Shown here in pieces: positions 11,084 through 18,861 of a DNA stretch of 41,167 nt; within the stretch, counting starts at the first letter, position 1; each line of letters starts with the position of its first letter. Below the pieces are notes generated by a model that was not told where the DNA came from, did no database searches, and saw only the letters and a program-made list of their open reading frames with translations. The stretch covers positions 1-41,167 of the forward strand of contig PAQV01000086.1 in assembly GCA_002709405.1 (NCBI GenBank), written 5' to 3'. A program made the translations under genes and the position numbers. This stretch comes from Paracoccaceae bacterium. GTDB taxonomy: Bacteria > Pseudomonadota > Alphaproteobacteria > Rhodobacterales > Rhodobacteraceae.

Positions 11084-11800
11084 TCAGGGCGCGTCGCTTT
11101 TGGGCCGGTGGTGGCCTTTGCCTTCGGCTTCCATGCGCGCGTAGAAGGACCGCAACGAGGTGTCGTCGGTCGGCCTGAAGCTGTCCCCGGTGGGCGACAT
11201 GGCCGCGATCCTGTCCAGCCGGAACATCCGGAAATCCTGCCGCAACTCGCACCAGGCGATCAGCGTCCAGACCTTGCCCCAGAACCACAGGCCCAAAGGC
11301 CGCACGACCCTATCCGTCGGGTGCCCGGCGGCATCGGCATAGGACAGGCGCAGGCTGGCGCGGGTGGCTGTCGCCGTCTCGATCTCGTCAATCCGGTCCC
11401 GCAATTCCGGCGTCATCTCGGGGGCGAAGGAATGCACCTCGACCGCCTGGGCTTGCGCCTTGGCATCCGGGGGCAGAACCTCGGCGATCTTGATCAAGGC
11501 CTCTTCGGCCGCCCGCGCCATGGTGGCGCCTCCCCACGCCCGGGCGATGCGTGCCCCGGCAACCAGCGCCACGATTTCGTCCCGGGTGAACATCAGCGGG
11601 GGGATGTCGTGGCCGTCTTCCATGACATAGCCGAACCCGGCCTCGCCCGAAATCGGCACGCCCGAGGCCATCAGATCGGCAATATCCCGGTAGATCGTGC
11701 GCGGGCTGACCTCCAGCGCCTCGGCCAGAACCCGGGCCGTGGTGCGCCGACCGCCCCTGAGATGCTGGATGATCTCGAACAGACGGTCGGCGCGTCGCAT
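11084..11800 (-). CDS. YafY-type HTH/WYL-domain transcriptional regulator
   Basis: 238 residues. An N-terminal DeoR/HTH_11 winged helix (MRRADRLFEIIQHLRGGRRT, then ARVLAEALEVSPRTIYRDIA) is followed by a WYL domain in which LRLSYAD and WFWGKVWTLIAW stand for the ligand-sensing part. Such proteins repress or activate neighbouring genes in response to small molecules or nucleic-acid ligands. Its ATG overlaps the stop of the VOC gene by one base (TGATG at 11800), which implies translational coupling. CTGTCAG repeats upstream of the pair and beyond its end are candidate operators. Confidence 0.92.
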   Translation of the reverse strand: MRRADRLFEIIQHLRGGRRTTARVLAEALEVSPRTIYRDIADLMASGVPISGEAGFGYVMEDGHDIPPLMFTRDEIVALVAGARIARAWGGATMARAAEEALIKIAEVLPPDAKAQAQAVEVHSFAPEMTPELRDRIDEIETATATRASLRLSYADAAGHPTDRVVRPLGLWFWGKVWTLIAWCELRQDFRMFRLDRIAAMSPTGDSFRPTDDTSLRSFYARMEAEGKGHHRPKSDAP

Positions 11801-12177
11801 CAGGCGCGTTCCATGAAGCCGACCGAATTGCCGTCAAGATCCTCGCAATAGGCATAGCGGCCGGCCGGGATCGAAATCGGAGGCGACACCACCGTCCCGC
11901 CCGCGGCCTTCACACGTTCCAACGTGTCTTCCAGTTTGCCGGGTGCGTTGAAATGCACGGTCGGCCCGGATCCGCGGGCCGCGGGAACACCGGGGTAGAT
12001 GTGGCCGCCGACGCCCTTGCCCACTTCCTTGGGTGTGAAGATGGCAATGGGGTTGGGGCCCATGTCGTCGGTCGTCAGCTTGGTGTCCAGAACCGCCTGG
12101 TAAAAGGCCACGGCCTTGTCCATGTCGGTTGTCGGGATTTCGGCCCAGACCACGAAATTGTCGGGATGATAGGTCAT
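11800..12177 (-). CDS. VOC family (glyoxalase/bleomycin-resistance fold) protein
   Basis: About 125 residues, one vicinal-oxygen-chelate module pair: FVVWAEIPTTDMDKAVAFYQ at the N-terminus and YAYCEDLDGNSVGFME at the C-terminus, the usual beta-alpha-beta-beta-beta signature with a metal-type Glu at the end. The substrate is not identifiable. Start choice: ATG at 12177 lies about nine bases after a GGAG site; ATG at 12183 is only three bases after it. First gene of a coupled pair with the WYL regulator, which suggests that the regulator senses or controls the VOC protein's substrate. Confidence 0.88.
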   Translation of the reverse strand: MTYHPDNFVVWAEIPTTDMDKAVAFYQAVLDTKLTTDDMGPNPIAIFTPKEVGKGVGGHIYPGVPAARGSGPTVHFNAPGKLEDTLERVKAAGGTVVSPPISIPAGRYAYCEDLDGNSVGFMERA

Positions 12178-12225
12178 CGTCATGTACTCCACATTAAGCG
12201 ATGACCCGGTTCTCGCACAGGGCTG

Positions 12226-12307
12226 CTGACAGCATTCTGTCAGCATCTGTCAGGCGTCCCCGAAAACTTTTCAACTGGACCGGATGAGCCTGTCAGGAGC
12301 GTGTCAG
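12226..12307. promoter_or_regulatory. Cluster of five (C/G)TG(T/A)CAG words upstream of the VOC/WYL operon
   Basis: CTGACAG at 12226, CTGTCAG at 12237, 12247 and 12290, and GTGTCAG at 12301. The first two form a perfect inverted repeat with a 4-base spacer; the second and third are direct repeats with a 10-base period. The cluster fills the space between the small membrane-protein gene and the VOC start. Likely operator of the WYL regulator. Confidence 0.55.
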
Positions 12308-12498
12308 TTGCCCGACGCGAGGACCTGCTCTGACTGGATCCCGGTAGATGCGGACAGCGATTGGTCCCAGCGGTCCAGATTGTAGATCGCAAGCCCCGTG
12401 CTCATGATCGCAGAGCTGGCCAGGGCCACGCCGATTCCAAGAAATGCGGGTTTGTTCAGCTCCGGCGTTTCGCCGGGCATGTCCTGAGGCGCTGGCAT
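12304..12498 (-). CDS. Small single-span membrane protein, unknown function
   Basis: 64 residues. Residues 1-17 are polar and rich in proline and glutamate. One hydrophobic helix spans about 18-40 (AFLGIGVALASSAIMSTGLA). The tail DRWDQSL... is polar. A good ribosome site, AAGGAG, stands four bases before the ATG, which supports a real gene. It is divergent from pepN with 92 bases between the starts. I do not recognise the family. Confidence 0.7.
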   Translation of the reverse strand: MPAPQDMPGETPELNKPAFLGIGVALASSAIMSTGLAIYNLDRWDQSLSASTGIQSEQVLASGN

Positions 12499-12590
12499 GG
12501 CGCTCCTTTCCGTTGACCGTTATGTGAATATATTGATGACAGAACGCCGAACCCGGCGTTTGGTTTCACCTTAAACGGAAAACAGGACCG

Positions 12591-15140
12591 ATGCGCGACG
12601 CTGCTCCCCAGACCATTCACCTTTCGGACTACACCCCTTTCGGATGGCTGGTGGACAAGGTCGACCTGACCTTCACCCTGGCCCCCAATGCCACGCGGGT
12701 GAAAAGCCGCATCCGATTTTCGCCGAACCCGGACGCGCCAGATCAGGACTTTTTCCTGCACGGAGAGCAACTTAAACTGATCTCTGCCACCATCGACGGC
12801 AGTGCTGTTGACACACAACTGACAGAACAGGGCCTGTCCTGCCAAGTTCCTGACAGCCCCTTCACCTGGGAAGCCGAGGTCGAAATCGACCCGGCAAACA
12901 ACTTTGCGCTGGAAGGGCTTTACATGTCGAACGGCATGTATTGCACGCAATGCGAGGCGGAAGGCTTTCGCAAGATCACCTTCTACCCAGACCGCCCGGA
13001 TGTCATGAGCACCTTCACCGTGCGCATCGAAGGCGACCTGCCGGTGCTGCTGTCGAACGGCAACCCCACGGCACGCGGAGACGGCTTTGCCGAATGGCAT
13101 GACCCCTGGCCCAAACCGGCCTACCTGTTCGCCCTGGTCGCGGGCGATCTGGTCGCCCATTCCGATCATTTCACCACCGCCTCGGGCAAGCCGGTGGACC
13201 TGAACTTGTGGGTCCGGCCGGGCGACGAAGGCAAATGCGCCTTCGGGATGGAGGCCCTGAAGAAATCCATGACCTGGGACGAAGAGGTCTATGGCCGGGA
13301 ATACGACCTTGATGTCTTCAACATCGTGGCCGTCGACGATTTCAACATGGGGGCCATGGAAAACAAGGGGTTGAACATCTTCAACTCGTCCGCCGTGCTG
13401 GCCAGCCCGGAAACCTCGACCGACATGAATTTCGAACGGATCGAGGCGATCATTGCCCACGAGTACTTCCACAACTGGACCGGCAACCGCATCACCTGCC
13501 GTGACTGGTTCCAGCTTTGCCTGAAGGAAGGCCTGACCGTCTTTCGCGATGCGCAATTCACGTCGGACATGCGCTCGGCCCCGGTCAAGCGGATCCAGGA
13601 CGCCATCGACCTGCGCGCACGGCAATTCCCCGAGGACGGTGGCCCGCTCGCCCATCCGGTGCGGCCCGACCACTACCAGGAAATCAACAATTTCTACACC
13701 GCGACCGTCTATGAAAAAGGCGCCGAGGTCATCGGCATGCTCAAGACGCTGGTGGGCGACGAGGGCTACAAGACCGCGCTGGACCTGTATTTCGACCGCC
13801 ACGATGGGCAGGCCTGCACGATCGAAGACTGGCTGACCGTGTTCCAGGACGCCACCGGCCGGGACCTGAGCCAGTTCAAGCGCTGGTACACACAGGCCGG
13901 GACGCCGAAAGTGTCAGTGTCGGAAAGCTGGGACGACGGCACCTATACGCTGACCTTCCGTCAGCAGACCGCGCCCTCGGCCGCAACGCCCGCGCCCGAA
14001 CCGCAGGTGATTCCGCTGGCCGTGGGCCTGCTGAACCCGAACGGGGACGAAATCCAGCCCACGACGGTGCTGGAACTCACCCAGTCAGAACAAAGCTTTA
14101 GCTTTGAGGGGCTGGCCGCCAAACCGGTGCCCTCGCTGCTGCGCGGCTTTTCGGCACCGGTCACGCTGGACCGCGCCAGCTCGACCGAGGAACGGGCCTT
14201 CCTGCTGGCCCATGACACCGACAGCTTTACCCGGTGGGAGGCGGGCAACACGCTGGCCCGCCAGACCCTTCTGGACATGGCCGCGAAAGGCTCGGCGCCC
14301 GAGCCGGCCTACCTGGATGGCATGCTGGCGGTGCTGCGCGATGACGGGCTGGACCCGGCCTATCGCGCGCTGATGCTGTCCCTGCCGACGCAATCGGCCC
14401 TGGCCGGCGCGCTGGCGGACCAGGGGATCACGCCCGACCCCGATGCGATCTGGCAGGCGGTGGAGACCCTGCGCCAGTCCCTGGCCGAGCATCTCAAGGA
14501 CCTGTTGCCGCGCCTTGCAGCCGAAATGCAGGTCGATGCGCCCTACAGCCCCGACGCCACGCAATCCGGCCAGCGCGCCCTGGGCGGCGCCGTTCTGGGC
14601 CTGCTGACCCGGCTGGATGGCGGCGCGGCCGCGGCGGCGCAGTACCAGGCGGCCGACAACATGACCCTGCAGCTGAACGCCCTGGCCTGCCTGATCCTGG
14701 CCGGCAAGGGAGAGGCAGAGGTCCAGGCCTTCTACGATCAATGGCGCCACGACCGGCTGGTCATCGACAAGTGGTTCGGGCTTCAGGTCATGCAGGCCGC
14801 GCCCGGCGCCGCCGTACAAACCGCCGACGCGCTGACCGGCCACCCGGACTTCAACATGAAGAACCCCAACCGCTTCCGCGCCACGCTGGGCGCGCTGGCC
14901 GGGCACCATGCCGGGTTCCATGCCAAGGACGGATCGGGATATGCGCTGCTGGCCGACTGGCTGATCAAGCTCGATCCCCTGAACCCGCAGACCACGGCGC
15001 GGATGTGCACGGCCTTCCAGACATGGAAGCGCTATGACAGCGGACGCCAGGCCCATGCGCGCGCGGCGCTGGAACGGATTGCGGGCACCGACGGCCTGTC
15101 GCGCGACAGCTCGGAAATGGTCCAGAGGATCCTTGCCTGA
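12591..15140 (+). CDS. pepN: Aminopeptidase N (M1 family)
   Basis: 849 residues, near the E. coli PepN length (870). The exopeptidase motif GAMEN lies at about 253-257 and the zinc motif HEYFHNW at 290-296, with the third ligand Glu313, giving HEXXH-X18-E. Three further domains (beta-sandwich and C-terminal helical) follow. It removes N-terminal residues from peptides in the cytoplasm. An AGGA site precedes the ATG. The next gene starts within its last codons. Confidence 0.97.
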   Translation: MRDAAPQTIHLSDYTPFGWLVDKVDLTFTLAPNATRVKSRIRFSPNPDAPDQDFFLHGEQLKLISATIDGSAVDTQLTEQGLSCQVPDSPFTWEAEVEIDPANNFALEGLYMSNGMYCTQCEAEGFRKITFYPDRPDVMSTFTVRIEGDLPVLLSNGNPTARGDGFAEWHDPWPKPAYLFALVAGDLVAHSDHFTTASGKPVDLNLWVRPGDEGKCAFGMEALKKSMTWDEEVYGREYDLDVFNIVAVDDFNMGAMENKGLNIFNSSAVLASPETSTDMNFERIEAIIAHEYFHNWTGNRITCRDWFQLCLKEGLTVFRDAQFTSDMRSAPVKRIQDAIDLRARQFPEDGGPLAHPVRPDHYQEINNFYTATVYEKGAEVIGMLKTLVGDEGYKTALDLYFDRHDGQACTIEDWLTVFQDATGRDLSQFKRWYTQAGTPKVSVSESWDDGTYTLTFRQQTAPSAATPAPEPQVIPLAVGLLNPNGDEIQPTTVLELTQSEQSFSFEGLAAKPVPSLLRGFSAPVTLDRASSTEERAFLLAHDTDSFTRWEAGNTLARQTLLDMAAKGSAPEPAYLDGMLAVLRDDGLDPAYRALMLSLPTQSALAGALADQGITPDPDAIWQAVETLRQSLAEHLKDLLPRLAAEMQVDAPYSPDATQSGQRALGGAVLGLLTRLDGGAAAAAQYQAADNMTLQLNALACLILAGKGEAEVQAFYDQWRHDRLVIDKWFGLQVMQAAPGAAVQTADALTGHPDFNMKNPNRFRATLGALAGHHAGFHAKDGSGYALLADWLIKLDPLNPQTTARMCTAFQTWKRYDSGRQAHARAALERIAGTDGLSRDSSEMVQRILA

Positions 15141-15606
15141 CCCGGTCAGCCCTGCCCTGATCCACAAAAGCCGCGGCCGACGCGTATCGGCCGTGGTGTC
15201 CTTGCTGGTGATCTATGGCGGGCTTGCGGCGGCGGCGATTGGCCTGCACGCCTCGCCCTGGATCCTGGCTCCGCTGGTGCTGGCCACCCTGCCCGCGCTG
15301 TGGGAAGTCCTGACCGACCCGCGCACCCGCCTGACGCTGGATGACCACGACCTGCGCTGGCAGGCCGGCCGGCGCGATGGCCACGTGGCCGTCGACCGCA
15401 TCGCCAGCGCCCGGTTCGACACGCTGTGGGATTTTTCGGTGCGGGTCACGCTGACCCTGGACGACGGGCGCAGCCTGCGCCTGCCGCCGGACCTGCACCC
15501 CCCGCACCGGGCGCTTGAAGAAGCCCTGATGGCCCGGAATGTGTCAACCGAGCGCCATCATTTCGCCCCCGGCTACCGGGCACGATCGACACCGCGCAAC
15601 CGATAA
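15133..15606 (+). CDS. Small membrane protein overlapping pepN, TTG start
   Basis: 157 residues. The probable start is TTG at 15133, overlapping the pepN stop (15138-15140) by eight bases, with AGAGGA directly upstream at 15124-15129; no ATG in frame gives a sensible protein. Two hydrophobic segments lie near residues 18-35 and 38-57, followed by a soluble part of alternating strands (LTLDDHDLRWQAG...IASARFDTLWDFSVRVTLTL) that looks like a small PH-like or beta-rich domain. Family not identified. Translational coupling to pepN is likely. Confidence 0.75.
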   Translation: MPDPVSPALIHKSRGRRVSAVVSLLVIYGGLAAAAIGLHASPWILAPLVLATLPALWEVLTDPRTRLTLDDHDLRWQAGRRDGHVAVDRIASARFDTLWDFSVRVTLTLDDGRSLRLPPDLHPPHRALEEALMARNVSTERHHFAPGYRARSTPRNR

Positions 15607-15779
15607 CCCGCCCCCTGCTGGCGCAAATCCCGGGATGGGCCCATTTGTCCACATTCGCGCGTAATTAACCCTCGTGGCGCGGGGTCCCGGAATGGCTGAA
15701 AAAGCTCCGCGCATGCGCCACGTTCGTGCCGCATTGGCGCACGACACAGGTGCCAAGAAATTGCACAGCCGGGGTCTTC

Positions 15780-17063
15780 ATGACGTCACCTTTCATCGCC
15801 CGTTTCCACGCCCTCTTTGACCGGCTCGCGGCGTTGCTTCACCTGGACCGGCCCCTGTCCCAACCCCTGGCCCTGCCCTCTCCGCACCGACCCTCGCCCG
15901 ACATCGACCCAGAACATTGCCTTGATATTCCCGTCTGCGACCATGGCCCCGGCCTGCGCATGCACGACGACCTGTTCGCCCGGGGGCAATTCCTGGCCCG
16001 CCAGGAAAACTGGGACGACCTGGCCCGAACGATCGCGGCGGCCGAGGCCGCGCGGGAGTGCACGCCCTCGGGCATGCCGGCCGCCGACCTACTGGCGCTT
16101 GGGGCGCGCTCCGACGTGGTGCTGGGGGCGGAACATGCGCTTCTGGACGGCCGCCCGTCGCGCGATGCGCCGCTGGGGGCCGGGATCCGCGCGCTGGAAG
16201 GCGTCCTGCGCGAATACCCCGACAGCTATCCCGTGGCGCTGATCGTGGCCCTGGCCCATATCGACATCGGCTGGGCCTGGCGCGGGGCGGGCTGGGATGC
16301 CACCGTGCCCCGGGCCAACCGCTCGGCCTTTCAACGACATTTCGACCGCGCCCAGGAGATCCTCGCCCCCTATTGCGGGCTGGAACTGAACAGCCCGGCG
16401 GTGGCCGCCGCGCGCTGTGCCCTGCTGGCCGGAGACCCCGAGGCGCAGGCCCGCGTGGCCGACGATTACGAGGACCTGATCGACCTCGCCCCCCTGAACC
16501 ACCGCCACATGCGCGCCCTGGGCATCCACATGCTGCCCCGCTGGTTCGGGGGATATGACCAGCTTGAACTGGAGGCCCGGCGCACCGCCGCGCGCACCCA
16601 GGACGTCTGGGGGGCCGGGGCCTATGCCTGGGTCTACCTGGACGCGGTGGCCATGGACGAAGAGGCCTGCGCCCGGGTGGATCTGGATTTCTTCCTCGAC
16701 GGGATTCAGGACATCGTGGCCGCCCGGCCCGATCAGCCGATGATCAACCTGCTGACGGCCTATTGCGCGGTGACCTTGCAACAGCGCCTGGGCTATGATT
16801 CCACGGCAGATTTTGCCCGCACGCGGATCGGCGACTGTGCCCGCTGGCTGATCCGCGACCACCTGACCGAAGTGCACCCCCTGGTCTGGGCCCATGCGGC
16901 CGAAGGGGCCGACGTGGCCGCGCGCATCACGTCCAGCAACCGGTTCGCGGCGCGCGGGCGGTCGGATGCGCTGCAGGCCATCAGCGACAGCTTCGCCGAG
17001 GACATCCTGCGCGGCAACCGCGTGCGCTTTACCGCCGAGGGCCCAAAGCTGATGCCCCTGTAA
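15780..17063 (+). CDS. Conserved-looking protein of unknown function, alpha-helical
   Basis: 427 residues from ATG at 15780; a GTG start at 15726 would add 18 unlikely residues. There is no signal peptide or membrane helix. The sequence is a chain of amphipathic helices with tetratricopeptide-like spacing (for example FARGQFLARQENWDDLARTI and ALEGVLREYPDSYPVALIV), with many Trp and His. It might be a helical-repeat scaffold. The 173 bases before it hold no other gene. I do not recognise the family, and its neighbours (pepN side, gatB) give no clue. Confidence 0.8.
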   Translation: MTSPFIARFHALFDRLAALLHLDRPLSQPLALPSPHRPSPDIDPEHCLDIPVCDHGPGLRMHDDLFARGQFLARQENWDDLARTIAAAEAARECTPSGMPAADLLALGARSDVVLGAEHALLDGRPSRDAPLGAGIRALEGVLREYPDSYPVALIVALAHIDIGWAWRGAGWDATVPRANRSAFQRHFDRAQEILAPYCGLELNSPAVAAARCALLAGDPEAQARVADDYEDLIDLAPLNHRHMRALGIHMLPRWFGGYDQLELEARRTAARTQDVWGAGAYAWVYLDAVAMDEEACARVDLDFFLDGIQDIVAARPDQPMINLLTAYCAVTLQQRLGYDSTADFARTRIGDCARWLIRDHLTEVHPLVWAHAAEGADVAARITSSNRFAARGRSDALQAISDSFAEDILRGNRVRFTAEGPKLMPL

Positions 17064-17154
17064 CGCGTCGGGACGCTTGCGATCACTGCGCCTTGCTCCG
17101 CCCGCGCGGGTGGCTTAGAACGCCGTCCAGCCCTGAAACCCTGGAGCCGCGACG

Positions 17155-18666
17155 ATGCTGGATCTCACCTACGACGCCCCGAAGCCCAAGATCATTGCCG
17201 GTGCCAAGCACGACTGGGAGCTGGTCATCGGGATGGAAGTCCATGCCCAGGTGAGCTCGAAGGCCAAGCTGTTTTCCGGCGCCTCCACCGCCTTTGGCGC
17301 CGAGCCCAATTCCAACGTCGCCTTCGTGGACGCCGCGATGCCCGGAATGTTGCCGGTTATCAACGAGTTCTGCGTCGAACAAGCGGTGCGCACCGGGCTG
17401 GGGCTGAAGGCAGAGATCAACCTGACCTCGGCCTTTGACCGCAAGAATTATTTCTACCCCGACCTGCCGCAGGGCTACCAGATTTCCCAGCTTTATCAGC
17501 CCATTGTGGGCGAAGGTGAAGTGCTGGTCGAACTGGGTGAAGGCGTGGCCCGCAAGGTCCGGATCGAGCGCATCCACATCGAGCAGGACGCGGGCAAGTC
17601 GATCCACGACATGGACCCGCACATGTCCTTCGTCGATCTCAACCGGACGGGCGTGGCCCTGATGGAGATCGTGTCGCGCCCGGACATCAGAAGCCCTGAA
17701 GAAGCAGCGGCTTACATCGCGAAGCTGCGGCAGATCCTGCGCTACCTGGGCACCTGTGACGGCAACATGCAGAACGGCAACCTGCGGGCCGACGTGAACG
17801 TGTCGATCTGCCTGCCCGGCGCCTACGAGAAGTACCAGGAAACTCAGGACTTTTCACACCTGGGCACGCGCTGCGAGATCAAGAACATGAACTCGATGCG
17901 GTTCATCCAGCAAGCCATTGAAGTTGAAGCGAAACGGCAGATTGCCATCGTCGAGGCGGGCGGTTCGGTGGACCAGGAAACCCGGCTTTATGACCCGGAC
18001 AAGGGCGAGACCCGGTCGATGCGGTCCAAGGAAGAGGCGCATGATTACCGTTACTTCCCGGATCCCGACCTGCTGCCCCTGGAGATCGAGCAGGCCTGGG
18101 TGGACGAGATCGGCGCGTCCTTGCCGGAGCTGCCGGACGAGAAGAAAGCACGCTTTATCAAGGACTTCGGCCTGACGGACTACGATGCGTCGGTGCTGAC
18201 GGCCGAGGTGGAATCGGCGGCCTATTTCGAAGCCGTGGCCGAAGGGCGCGATGGCAAGATGGCGGCGAACTGGGTGATCAACGAGCTGTTCGGCCGGCTG
18301 AAGAAGGAAGATCACGACATCACGCAAAGCCCTGTGTCCCCTGCACAATTGGGGGGCATCATCGATCTGATCGCCAAGGGCGACATTTCCGGCAAGATCG
18401 CCAAGGACGTTTTTGAGATCGTCTATAGCGAAGGCGGTGATCCCGCTGATATTGTTGAGAAAAAGGGGATGAAGCAGGTCACGGACACCGGCGCCATCGA
18501 GGCGGCCGTGGACGAGGTGATCGCGGCCAACCCGGCGCAGGTGGAGAAGGCCAAGCAGAACCCCAAGCTGGCGGGCTGGTTCGTGGGCCAAGTCATGAAG
18601 GCGACCGGGGGCAAGGCGAATCCCAAGGCGGTGAACGAGATCGTGAGCGCGAAGCTGGGGCTGTGA
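17155..18666 (+). CDS. gatB: Aspartyl/glutamyl-tRNA(Asn/Gln) amidotransferase subunit B
   Basis: 503 residues. Amidates misacylated Glu-tRNA(Gln) and Asp-tRNA(Asn) together with GatA and GatC, which are not in this window. Family blocks: [12 protein letters not shown] at the N-terminus, [19 protein letters not shown], then the helical GatB/YqeY tail ending with the [20 protein letters not shown] block. The 22-residue lead before WELVIG is typical for alphaproteobacteria. A REP-like palindrome and a strong hairpin follow its stop. Confidence 0.97.
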   Translation: MLDLTYDAPKPKIIAGAKHDWELVIGMEVHAQVSSKAKLFSGASTAFGAEPNSNVAFVDAAMPGMLPVINEFCVEQAVRTGLGLKAEINLTSAFDRKNYFYPDLPQGYQISQLYQPIVGEGEVLVELGEGVARKVRIERIHIEQDAGKSIHDMDPHMSFVDLNRTGVALMEIVSRPDIRSPEEAAAYIAKLRQILRYLGTCDGNMQNGNLRADVNVSICLPGAYEKYQETQDFSHLGTRCEIKNMNSMRFIQQAIEVEAKRQIAIVEAGGSVDQETRLYDPDKGETRSMRSKEEAHDYRYFPDPDLLPLEIEQAWVDEIGASLPELPDEKKARFIKDFGLTDYDASVLTAEVESAAYFEAVAEGRDGKMAANWVINELFGRLKKEDHDITQSPVSPAQLGGIIDLIAKGDISGKIAKDVFEIVYSEGGDPADIVEKKGMKQVTDTGAIEAAVDEVIAANPAQVEKAKQNPKLAGWFVGQVMKATGGKANPKAVNEIVSAKLGL

Positions 18667-18681
18667 CCCGTGTGGATGTAA

Positions 18682-18702
18682 GATGGGTGCTCAGCACCCA
18701 TC
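18682..18702. repeat. REP-like palindrome after gatB
   Basis: GATGGGTGCT (18682-18691), one base, AGCACCCATC (18693-18702); the arms extend outwards to GTA...TAC with one mismatch. From general knowledge, GTAGGATGGGTGC-type palindromes recur between genes in Rhodobacteraceae. Confidence 0.7.
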
Positions 18703-18734
18703 CTACGCAAGGATCGACCGTTTTGTACAAGATG

Positions 18735-18758
18735 AAACCCGCGTTTTCGCGGGTTTTG
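18735..18758 (+). terminator. Intrinsic terminator after gatB
   Basis: AAACCCGCG (18735-18743), loop TTTT, CGCGGGTTT (18748-18756), followed by TGTCCGTTTTG. Strong GC stem with flanking A- and T-runs. It is bracketed by a 12-base direct repeat CCGTTTTGTACA (18718-18729 and 18760-18771). Confidence 0.8.
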
Positions 18759-18861
18759 TCCGTTTTGTACATGTCGCCTGGTGGCCAGATTTCTCCCCAG
18801 AATTCCCCCGTTGAACCGGGTGTTGGAGCGCTTTAGCGTCACCCCGGATAAAGGGGGTCCC

